A stretch of 16,755 nt of DNA, taken from NCBI RefSeq assembly GCF_000611645.1, contig NW_014012606.1, positions 1,298 through 18,052 of the forward strand. The letters are read 5' to 3'. This stretch comes from Monoraphidium neglectum. Lineage: Eukaryota > Chlorophyta > Chlorophyceae > Sphaeropleales > Selenastraceae. The position numbers and the translations under genes are program-made. Below, in pieces: positions 1-11,409 of this stretch; position 1 is the stretch's first letter; every line of letters starts with the position of its first letter. Under the pieces are notes generated by a model, which saw only the letters and a program-made list of their open reading frames with translations, ran no database searches and was not told the DNA's origin.

Positions 1-13
1 TTCCCCATTGCAG

Positions 14-122
14 CCCTGGCAGCCCGGACGATGAGATGGTTATCATAGACCGCGCCACTGTCGAGTCGGTGCTCAGCGGGGGCGCCGCGCAGCAGGCCGC
101 CCCCAGCATTCTGAGCGAGTGA
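14..122 (+). CDS. 3'-terminal exon of an unidentified gene (partial)
   Basis: An open reading frame follows a CAG acceptor at 11-13 and ends at TGA 120-122. After one leading base of a split codon it encodes a 35-residue tail that reads PGSPDDEMVIIDRATVESVL and then SGGAAQQAAPSILSE. The acidic-hydrophobic start followed by an Ala/Gln/Ser-rich end looks like a real C-terminus. The codons are GC-rich like those of the neighbouring genes. The rest of the gene lies left of the window. I do not recognise the family and assign no function. It is convergent with the TTLL1-type gene. No clear TGTAA poly(A) motif was seen on this strand before 400. Confidence 0.5.
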
Positions 123-505
123 GCTGCGCCTGGTGGCGGCCCCGCGCCAGCCGGCGCTGAGATGAGCTGTTTGCTGGCGTGACCGGGCTGGGAGCGGGGC
201 ATGGTTTGAGGTGTGTTTACATCCCATTTGAGCGCAAAAGAGTAAGATCTGCCGGAGTGAGAGGTGCCAGATTTTAGTAAATGTACCCGGGTTGGAGCGA
301 CCCAGTCGATTACATCTGGTAACAATGTCCATCCGATTGACGGCCAGCTGGAAGTTCAGCAGCCAATGTTATGGCTGCTAGACTTCCGCAGGTCGACTTC
401 TTTGCTGTGTGTAGGATACGTCTGAGTCGCCGACGTGATGCCAGCCGCTCTGCCAACCAGCCACCGCTGCGCAGCACACCCCATGTCGACTCCTGCCGCT
501 GCGTG
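123..505. other. Convergent 3' intergenic region
   Basis: This gap separates the stop of the left partial gene (+) from the stop of the TTLL1-type gene (-). It should hold both 3' UTRs. Minus-strand TGTAA motifs lie at 310-314 and 217-221. I see no coding exon, RNA gene or mobile element here. The open frames that overlap it are short and have no family resemblance. Confidence 0.6.
310..314 (-). terminator. Candidate poly(A) signal TGTAA for the TTLL1-type gene
   Basis: TTACA on the + strand is TGTAA on the minus strand, about 190 nt past the stop codon at 506. TGTAA is the usual polyadenylation signal of chlorophycean algae. A second copy at 217-221 could also be used. The motif is short, so chance occurrence is possible. 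Confidence 0.45.
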
Positions 506-3660
<3,155 letters not shown>

Positions 3661-4394
3661 GTGTGAATGTACTGAATGGTGACGTGCGGTGCACGCCGCA
3701 GCAGCTGCTGCTGCGCGCCGCAGCACTTGGGGTCCGCAGTATAGGCGGCTGCACGGTCACACTATCGATCTTATGCGTGATATGTCCACGACGAGTCCGT
3801 TCTTTGCGCGATTGCACCTTCTGATGGTCGGATCGCATCCAACGACAGATCAGCGCGCCTGTTTGGGAGACGGCCAATCGCTCTGCACACTCTCAACGCT
3901 GAAATTTGGGTGCACTTACAAGCTCATCGGCTCGACGGAGCGTGCATATCCTGCCGGCATGGCATCAGTTGACTCATGGTCAACCCCAACAGTCTATTAG
4001 TCTGCGTGTGTGTGGGGCGCACTGCATCGGCTCGCCGCACGCTGCTTCGCTGCATGTTGGTGCTGCTCGGTAGCTATTCGCCGTCGAGTGCAGATCAAAA
4101 GCCTCAGATAATCTCATGCTCCAAGAAAATGCACCCTGCACATGGGTATGCTCATTCGGGATGAGATCCTAGGTTGCTTAGGTCTCCTCCATTTTACGCC
4201 CCCAAAGAATGCTGACCAATGACGACCGGTTGTTTTGCAATACCCTACAACATTACAAAGTGCCGGATATGACCACTGTCCAACGATGTTGTCCATGTGT
4301 CCACCCAGCTGCAGTTCATAGTGCGTCGTATTGCGCTCATGCACAAACCTACTAGCGCCCCCCATCGGCCCCCGCGCGCCCCTCCCCGCCAGCG

Positions 4395-4541
4395 CTAACT
4401 CTCAGCCCCCCCGCCGTCCGAAGTGGCAACTTTGGCGATACGGTAGCAAAGGGGAGAGTGCCGCGCCACCGACCTTGCCCGCTGCTCGTGAATGAGCATG
4501 GTGTACATGGTGTTGCGCACCGCTGCGCGGACGTTCCAAAG
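4395..4541 (-). other. Short exon-like open frame of unknown origin
   Basis: A 48-codon stop-to-stop frame includes VRNTMYTMLIHEQRARSV and CYRIAKVATSDGG. Its mix of residues looks more like protein than the Ala/Arg/Pro-rich shadow frames around it. A possible CAG acceptor lies just before GGTGCGCAAC, and a GT follows GCAAG, so part of it could be an internal exon. No partner exons were found on either side. It may be a relic of a gene, a 5' UTR exon region, or chance. Confidence 0.2.
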
Positions 4542-5346
4542 TCAAGGGGGCTATGCGGTCCCAGATCCAGGCAACCACTGCACTGCGGCCGCCACTGCGC
4601 ATTGTCTGCGCCGTTCAAGCGACAGCACGCTCCACAGGCCTCTTCCAGCAACATTGCCCGCAACCTTGGCTACTCCAGCATACAGTAATGGCAAAGAGAC
4701 CGAAGACAGCTGCCAGGTGGCATATGGGCAGCGCTTCGCTGCAGCGAATGCAGGCACCTCGGAGTGATATCACAACATTCACCCAGACCCATTAACCCAG
4801 TCCCAGGGTGAGCTAGGCAGAACCCAAAATGCTGTGCATTGTTCAATTGCGTATCTCTGCATTGATCTTGATTCAAAAGGCAAGTGAGCGGCCCCTGCAG
4901 CCTGCCTGCCGCCAAAAACGTTCGTTGCTGCATGTGTGCTGAGTGTCAGCGGCATACTATCATCTATCTAGTACACATTGATTGCTTCTTTATAAGTGAT
5001 TGCGTCAATGCAGCAACCAGGTGGTCTTGAGGCCATCCAGATGGGACCCGCATTGGTCAAAAAGGTTGGCCGATGCTTGCCCCAGTCACACTGTCAACGC
5101 TGACAACACCGGGAGGAGCATGCAGGGCATGTGACGCCATGTTGACATCCTATAAGACATCTAAAAAGCTGCAGTGGTGATTAAAGCTGCAAATGGGCAA
5201 CCCCAGCAGAGCTAGGCATCTCCCCTGTAGGCATAGAGCAGTACATGAGTACAGGCGAGCAGCACACAAGGCCTGCGGTGACGAAGCAGTGACGGGTTTG
5301 CTCAAGAAGGATGTCGAGCTTCAGATTGCTGCCGCTGCTGCAACTC

Positions 5347-5360
5347 TTTATAGAGTATAA
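5347..5360 (+). promoter_or_regulatory. AT-rich TATA-like element upstream of the mL45-like gene
   Basis: TTTATAGAGTATAA stands out in GC-rich surroundings about 130 nt before the predicted ATG at 5488, a reasonable distance for a core promoter plus short 5' UTR. This rests on composition and position only. Confidence 0.25.
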
Positions 5361-5487
5361 TACTAGAATTGACACTGCAAGCAACAAAGAAACAAGACTG
5401 ATCTCCGATCATCGTCGTCTCAAACGTCCTCGCTGAGCCTCGAAGTCAGGCAAGGTACAATTCTTGCAACTCGTCCGAGCTGGAACT

Positions 5488-5972
5488 ATGCTACGGCACG
5501 GCTCTAGCATCCTGCGGCAAGGCGCGCGCCGCCTGCGTAGCTCGCACGGCGCAGCGCCATTCCTGGGACCAGAGTTGGCTGCTCTCCAGCAGGTTGGTGC
5601 CAGTGTGTCTGTCTGATGACAAAGGCGGAACGGATTCAATTCAATTGTGAAGCAGCGTTTGCGTCGGCGGCGCCGCCTGGTCTCGATGCGGCTCTCTGTG
5701 CCGACACCTGCGACGCGCAAACATGACGCAGGTGTGTTGCGCCCCGCTGGCCGCGTGCAGCAATGAGGGGATGCTGTGGCAGCAGGAACGCCGCCTTCAG
5801 GTGTTGCAAAAGCAGCAGCAACAGCAGGTATCAATTATCTGTCCCAGCGTGCTTGGGGACCAGTGGCTGCTGCGCGAGCAGCAACATCAGCAGAGGCTGG
5901 AGCAGCAGCAGTGGTGGGGCCCGGCCGCATGCCGTCTGAGCCGCAGGTGAGCACTGCTGCTGCTGCCCAAGG

Positions 5973-6068
<96 letters not shown>

Positions 6069-8019
6069 TGTTTTGTTCTTCTGGACTTGCTGGGTTGGTC
6101 TCACCTACCAACCTGGCTGCCTGGCTTGCTTGCTGCTCGCTACATAACCCTCACAAGGCGCGTGATCCGCGTTGCTCACACCCTTGCACCATACAGTAGC
6201 CCCTTCTCATCTACAGCTGCACCGCACGACGCGGCGTCAGCTTCCCAGCAGCAGCAGCACCAGCAGCAGCAGCCGACCGCCGCTCCCGCCGCCGGTGCTG
6301 GCGGGCAGCCCTCGGGCCGCCGGGCGACGGGAGCGGCGGCACGCGCCAAATCAAGCAAGGCCAACCTGGCATTGGAGTCCCAGGTAAATCGCATGGATTT
6401 TACGACGAACCACCTCACTCAGGTGATGGAGGCGTACAAGGGGCCGCCAGAGCCCCTGGGATACAGCTGGGCGGCCTCCAAGGCCGGGCGGCAGCTTGCG
6501 TGGACGCGCGTGCAGGTGAGGGCCCGCCGCACAGCCGCGAGCTTGGCGGGGGAGGCGCCTTAACAGCGGAGGCACCGGGGAATGCCGCGCGGGAGCGGCG
6601 CGTGGTGGTTTGTGGGCGTGCGGCAGCTCGTGCTCCGCTGGGCCTGAGCGTCCGCCCTCGCCCCTGCCGGCGCTGCAGGGGTGGCTTGCCACTGGCATGG
6701 CCATCGCCAACCTCATGCGCTGTGTCCCGAACTTCAGGTGCGATTGTTTGCATGAGTTGAAAAATATTGGTACACAATTTAAAAGGGCAGGTGCATACTT
6801 GTTGTCTTGACGCAACGCGCGACCGGTGAAGACGTGCGGCGCTCCGCGCCTCCGCCCTCTGCGTTTTTGCGCTGCCCCGGCGCCGGGCACGGCGCCCGTC
6901 GGCCCCCACCAACATCACCCCCCCTTTGCAACCTGCGTGGTGCCCGCAGCCTCAAGGGCCTGAAGGTTACGTGCGCTGAGCTGTACATGTCGGTCAACCG
7001 CGCCCTCGCCCTCGGTCAACTCGAATCTGTAACAGACGTGAGCCGCCGCCCCCGGCTTTGCATTGTCAATCGCCCTGGTCCAGCCTCGCATGGCGTCTCC
7101 GCCCCTCACTCGTGCGTGCCGGGCCGCCCTCGAGCCTCGCGTCGCCAGCTCTCACGGGGTTGGTCACGAAGAGTTCCCGCGCCCCAGGGCCCAACCCGCC
7201 CTCCCGGCCTCCACCGGAGACACCAACCTCCCGAACACGACGCCCCGCGCCTCCGGCGCGCCCGTGCCGCTCTTTGACCCCAGTTGGTGGCGCCCGGCGA
7301 GTTCAAGCTTATGCTCCACGAGCGGGAGCGGTGGCGCAAGCTGCGGTGGGCGCGCGTGGACTGGCAGTTGGAGGGGGACCTGCGGCTCAGCGACATCGAA
7401 ATCGTGCAGGGCAGGCGAGCGGGCGGCGCGGGGCGCGAGGGGGCGGGTCCCTGCGTGCGGACGGCGCGTCCGCAGAGGCCAGGCGGAGGCTCTGGCCCCG
7501 CGAGTGGGGCAGCATGTTGTAACTTCGCCTGACTCAAGGGCCCGCGACCCGTCGCCCCCCAGGCCGTCCATGTGCGTGATCCCACAGCTGCCTTTTCGTC
7601 CCTGCTCTCTTTCCACACGCGCCCCCAAACCGGTCTCAAGCCGCCACAACGGCCTGCAACTCCCACGCAAGCCGGCCTCTGCCGCATCCACCCACTCCTG
7701 CGCGTCACTCCCGCGGCCATCCACATCCTACAACAGGACCGCTAAGATGAACCAGCAGTCCAAGGTTTCGTTCGTCCAGATGACCCTCAAGATCGCCTCC
7801 CGCCAGCGCTTCGCAGCGTATTACAGCCGGGGCGGCGCCGGCGGCGCCGGCGCCGGCGCCAACTCGCGCGGGGCGCTGGCATCGGGGGACCCGGATGAGG
7901 TGCTGGACGTAGTGGATCACTGGGTGCTCGAGCGCAAGGTTTTTGATGACAAGGGGGCCAAGGACAAGATCGACCCGCCGGGCGCGCGGTGGCGGGTCGT
8001 GGCGCGGCTGCAGGTGTAA
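5488..8019 (+). CDS. MRPL45: Mitochondrial Tim44-like / mL45-type protein (7 exons, about 399 aa)
   Basis: Likely exons are 5488-5592, 5732-5946, 6197-6515, 6679-6737, 6950-7037, 7284-7414 and 7737-8019, all phase-consistent. The first exon encodes MLRHGSSILRQGARRLRSSH, Arg/Ser-rich without acids, a typical mitochondrial presequence. A Gln-rich and then Ala/Pro linker follows to about residue 165. The C-terminal half has the Tim44/mL45 pattern: SLKGLKVTCAELYMSVNRAL, a WRKLRWARVDW block, LRLSDIEIVQGR, FVQMTLKIASRQRFAAYYS, GDPDEVLDVVDHWVLERKVF, and the closing ARWRVVARLQV. In mL45/Mba1 this fold anchors the mitoribosome at the inner membrane beside the insertase; in Tim44 it serves the import motor. 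The short length and the ending favour mL45. Exon 6 appears to use a GC donor at 7415. The start of exon 2 is the least certain boundary. GGCGCC repeats at 7834-7861 encode a Gly/Ala insert. Confidence 0.8.
5974..6066 (+). repeat. CTG trinucleotide tract in intron 2 of the mL45-like gene
   Basis: There are 19 perfect CTG units (5974-6030), one CGG, then 11 more CTG units (6034-6066). The tract begins 27 nt after the GTGAGC donor at 5947, so the pre-mRNA would carry CUG repeats. Read in other frames or on the other strand it gives poly-Leu, poly-Ala, poly-Ser or poly-Gln frames that are not genes. Confidence 0.9.
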
Positions 8020-8059
8020 CAGCGGGCCCGCGGGGCGGGCGGGGCGGCGGCTGCGGCGG

Positions 8060-8149
8060 CAGGGGCGGGGGCTGGGGCGGCTGCAGCAGCAGGGGTGGTT
8101 GCAGGGGCGGCTGCGGCGGCAGGGGCGGTTGCAGGGGCGGCTGCGGCGG
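8060..8149 (+). repeat. 30-bp G-rich minisatellite, three units
   Basis: Units at 8060-8089, 8090-8119 and 8120-8149 share the plan CAGGGG-6-mer-CAGGGG-CGGCTG-CGGCGG. Units 2 and 3 differ at one base (TGGTTG versus CGGTTG) and unit 1 is more diverged. G-rich sequence at 8028-8059 may be an older partial unit. It begins 40 bp after the mL45-like stop codon, in the predicted 3' UTR. Regular GGGG runs on the + strand could form G-quadruplexes. Confidence 0.85.
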
Positions 8150-8162
8150 CAGGATAGGATTG

Positions 8163-8167
8163 TTACA
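8163..8167 (-). terminator. Candidate poly(A) signal TGTAA for the sulfotransferase-like gene
   Basis: TTACA on the + strand is TGTAA on the minus strand, about 267 nt past the stop at 8434. It is the only such motif seen on this strand between 8163 and the stop. It sits beside the end of the G-rich minisatellite. Confidence 0.4.
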
Positions 8168-8277
8168 GCGTCCTGCGGTCGCCCGCTTCTAGAGCCATCC
8201 AGGCTTTTGAGATTGCACATTTTGTACAGGCAGGCAGGGGACGGCTGTGGCGGCTCGCGGTGGCCGCGCCGGACATT

Positions 8278-8282
8278 TGTAA
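8278..8282 (+). terminator. Candidate poly(A) signal TGTAA for the mL45-like gene
   Basis: TGTAA lies about 260 nt past the stop at 8019. Another copy at 8015-8019 overlaps the stop codon itself and is too early to serve. If 8278 is used, this 3' UTR contains the minisatellite and overlaps the 3' end of the opposing gene. Confidence 0.45.
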
Positions 8283-8433
8283 GCGGGTTCAGCACAAGAA
8301 CATGTGGCGGCTCCGCGCGCAAAACACGCGCGTATGGACCGATTACGGGACATGTTTTGGGTGATTCAGCGCCACTCTGGCAACAGCTTTTTAGAAAGTA
8401 AAAACCCAATGGTCGCGAATGAAAGCGCAGGTT

Positions 8434-10120
8434 TCAGCCGCCCCCAGTCGCCACGCCGTTGCACACCTCGATGCCGCTCGCCGCCCTCCTCACAAACGCG
8501 GCGGGCAGGCCGTCCATCCGGCGCTGCAGCTCGACGTACATGGCGCGCCGCTGCGAATCCGCCACCCGGCTGAGCCGCTCCCGCTTTGATGCGCACCAAG
8601 CGTCGACCAGCCCGCGCAGCCGTTCCTCCGGCACCACACGCCCACACGCGTGGCGCAGAAGCGCCGCGGCGACGGGCCGGTCGAACATCCGCTCGTACCT
8701 GCGGTGCCCAGGACGCGCGCAGGGCGGCCGGGGTTTGATGCACAGTGGGTCGGCCGGCCGGACCAGGCAGGTCGGGGCTCATGATTCATGGCTCGGCTCC
8801 CTCGGGAGATGATGAATTGGCCAAGAGGGGAGGGGGGCGCAGAGCATCACCTGACGAAAAGTATGTTGTAGCTGGTGGGGCGGCTCAGCCAGTTGTCCAG
8901 ATGGCGCTCGTAACCAAACAGGTCCTCCCCCCTGCGCAGCGACCGGGGCCGCTCGTAAGGCCTCGGCAGCCGCTCTCGCACGGCCGCGGCCGGCAGCCGT
9001 CAAGCAGCATGGGCGCCGACGGTCCCTTCCTACCTTCCGCACAGCCGCAGCAGCCCGCGTGCCGAACACGTGCCCGCGTTCTCCCATGCGAGCGCCTCAA
9101 AAGCAGCCCCGCGGCCGCGAGCTGACCTGGAAACGTACTCGTCAAAACTGTTAGGAAACCCCTCCTGGCTCAGCCGCGGGTCGCCGCTGGTCTTCAAGGC
9201 TTGGTGGTGTGCGTGGCCGCGGCGGTAGTGGGAGGCCACCGAGGCCAGCGGGTCGCCAAAGAGGTACACGCAGCGCGTGCCAGGGGCGCCCAGCCGGGGC
9301 GGAGGGCTGCGATACATAGAGAGGAGGGTGAGGGGCGCGCTGCGGACGGCGCCTGGAGAAAACGAGGTCCTAAGACATTGTAGCTGTTGGTGGCTGGGTG
9401 GTGACGAACAGCTGTGGTGCCGTGCGAAGCGGGAGCTGACGAACGAGGTCATGCTTGAGTTCTCAACCGCCAGGTGCTCATGCCCTTGGCCCCACCTGTT
9501 GATGTGGCGGAAGCTGTCCTGGTCAGTCAACAGGTTGCAGCGCACGCCGCTGCGCGTCAGAAAGTTGCCGAGCTCGGTGCTGCCGACGCCTCCTGCGCGG
9601 TGTGGGTGGGGCGGGCAGCCGATTTGGCGGCTTGGGTTGTTTGTGCTTTACAGCCGCCTTGCAGCAAGCCTTACGTTTGCGACATCACTCGCGCTCGCCT
9701 GCTGCAGCACCCATTGCAGCGGGCAGCGGCCCCCGGGGTCATGGCGCCACCGCCCTGCTTCAAATATATCACCATCACCCGCGCGACGCGGGCCAGCCTG
9801 TCTCTGCAGGTCAAAGCACTCGTGAGGACATCCCTGCAAGCCTTGATTGCGCACCGACGGAGCATATGTACACGTCCAGGTCAAAGGTTGGGTCCTCAAG
9901 GCACTGCAGCAGCTCTTGGACCTAGTAGAAAAGTGGTGTGTTCAGGGGGTGCCAGGAACGATCGGTTCGGCCGGTCCGTTGTGCGCAAGCGCCGCCGCCA
10001 GGGCGCTAGCCTCCGGCAGCCGGTCACATGGCCAGGAGACTGCTGGTGCTCCTCCGGCCGTGGGGCACGCACCTGGGGCGAGGCCTCCTGCATTGAGAGG
10101 ACCCATTTTAGGCTCTCCAT
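8434..10120 (-). CDS. P-loop sulfotransferase-like protein (6 exons, 245 aa)
   Basis: Exons in order of translation are 10120-10073, 9921-9855, 9592-9496, 9306-9127, 8931-8851 and 8698-8434, with all phases joining. The protein starts MESLKWVLSMQEASPQ and enters a strand-loop DVYICSVGGVGSTELGNFL (32-50), the place of the PAPS 5'-phosphosulfate loop. Next come a D/N-rich stretch (LLTDQDSFRHIN), then CVYLFGDPLASVASHYRRGH (83-102) in the position of the 3'-phosphate motif, SFDEYVSRGEDLFGYERHLDNWL, and NILFVRYERMF, the usual strand before the C-terminal helix bundle. No signal peptide or membrane segment is seen, so a cytosolic protein is inferred. Length suits a small sulfotransferase. The basic residues normally found in both motifs are absent, so catalysis is not assured. 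The acceptor of exon 5 (8932) was preferred over one about 40 nt upstream because of its CAG context. Substrate unknown. Confidence 0.72.
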
Positions 10121-10790
10121 CCCCGCACAGGATCCTGACTCTTATGTTGGCGGTGGCGCGAGCGGCGTCGCCGCGAGTCCACAGCAGAGCGCGGAGTGAG
10201 TGTGTCCTGGTGGGCCCGTTGCAGGTGTGAGGAGCGCCACACTGCACGCCAGCTTAGATCAGCTGTACTAGTATATTTTTCATCAGTTGTTGTCTAGAAT
10301 GGCGGCGACATGCACGCAACGTTTCGTGGTGTGCCGGCTGCCTGCTAGTGACAGAACTGCCAGGGTGTTGATCTTGAGGGCCTTTGGTGTGAAATGTAAA
10401 TGGATGAACAAAGCTGTACGGGCATTGAGCACGCGACCGCACCCCACGTCTTCAGCAAGAGTTACGAGCATAAACTGATCTCCACAGGTGGTCTTCGAGG
10501 GGCTCATGACACTGTATACACAATACATTTGAACCTTTTGAAGTCGTTTCTGAATGCGGTTGCAGCAACTTTAGGGCCCTGGTGGCCTGTGATCGATGAG
10601 CTGTGCAGCGTGCTGCCCTGTTTGAGCGCCAGCACCGATCATTTGACTGTGGAGACAATTTCATCATCGAAGAGCGGTGCTGCTCCCTGGCGTACAGCGC
10701 CAGGCACCCCCAGGCGCCCGGCGTGGCGGGTGGCGCGCTGCAGCAGCTAGAGCTTGGCGCACGCCTCCGCCCTCGCGGCCGCACGGCGCC
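10121..10790. other. Divergent promoter region between sulfotransferase-like gene and VPS54
   Basis: This 670-bp gap lies between two start codons pointing away from each other, so it must hold two promoters or one shared promoter. GC drops at 10250-10560. An AT-rich GTATATTTTT at 10271-10280 lies about 150 nt upstream of the minus-strand ATG and could be its TATA region. The frames here (for example on the + strand at 10400-10750) have no family resemblance, and I see no exon. Confidence 0.5.
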
Positions 10791-11350
10791 ATGAGCTCGT
10801 CGCTGTCGCAAGCGCTGTCATCCCACAACAAGCGGCGCGGCACGCTGCACGACGACATCGATCGCAGCGTGTACACGGTCGGCCAGACGCTTGTATCAAT
10901 CGTGAATGACCCGCGCACCGCCGGCCTGCCGGCCTCCACCGGCTTCTGGGGCTTTGGCAGCCATGATGCCCCCCAGGCCGACGCGCAGCCGCCCCCGATC
11001 GACGCGTCAAAGTACCCAGCTGTCAGCCAGCAGGATTTGAATCAGTACCTGAAGGTCGTGCGCGGCGCGTACGAGCGCTTCGTGCGCGACCGCGAGAGCC
11101 TCGAGGCGTTTGATCACGCACGGCCGCTCGGCGGCGGCGGCGCGGGCGGCAGCGGCGCGGGCGGCGGGGCGGAGGCGGAGGCGGAGGGGACGCCGTTTGG
11201 CAGCGGTGAGCCAACGCGCTGCTGGAATGCCGTGGTCGTGCGAAGACTGCAGGACGATGCAGTGCGACATGTGCAGTGGTGGTCTGCGCCCATGCTTTGC
11301 TGCTGCATGCCCTGCTTGTTCCTCGTACGTCTTGATTACTGTGACTGGTA

Positions 11351-11409
<59 letters not shown>

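Larger units (their letters stand above)
3661..5487. other. Divergent intergenic region between TTLL1-type and mL45-like genes
   Basis: About 1.8 kb separates the start of the minus-strand glutamylase gene from the start of the plus-strand mL45-like gene. It is lower in GC than the genes, especially 4780-5400. It must hold both promoters and 5' UTRs. No open frame here gives a protein family I recognise, apart from the weak exon-like piece at 4395-4541. No tRNA, rRNA or transposon ends were seen. Confidence 0.6.

Noticed and set aside
4458..4795. Several + strand open frames of 76-91 codons
   Set aside because: They have no recognisable motif and no paired exons, and they overlap the more protein-like minus-strand piece. 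They are probably chance frames.
5827..5846. Possible intron GTATCAATT...CCCAG in exon 2 of the mL45-like gene
   Set aside because: At about 20 nt it is too short to be spliced. The frame stays open through it.
5776..6147. Open frames with poly-Leu, poly-Ala or poly-Gln across 5974-6066 on both strands, including a poly-Gln frame at 5887-6111 on the minus strand
   Set aside because: They come from the CTG tract, which lies in an intron by the phase-consistent splice model. Flanking residues have no family resemblance.
6384..6422. Possible 39-nt in-frame intron (GTAAAT...CAG) in exon 3 of the mL45-like gene
   Set aside because: It is shorter than any other intron here and its 13 codons read as ordinary protein, so it was kept as coding. 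RNA reads would settle it.
8972..8972. Alternative upstream acceptor for exon 5 of the sulfotransferase-like gene, adding a PYERPRSLR segment
   Set aside because: It also keeps phase, but it lacks a pyrimidine tract and CAG. The acceptor at 8932 has the normal context, and the shorter protein fits the family better.
9474..10199. A 241-codon open frame on the + strand
   Set aside because: It is antisense to three exons of the sulfotransferase-like gene and has shadow composition. The minus-strand exons carry the recognisable motifs.
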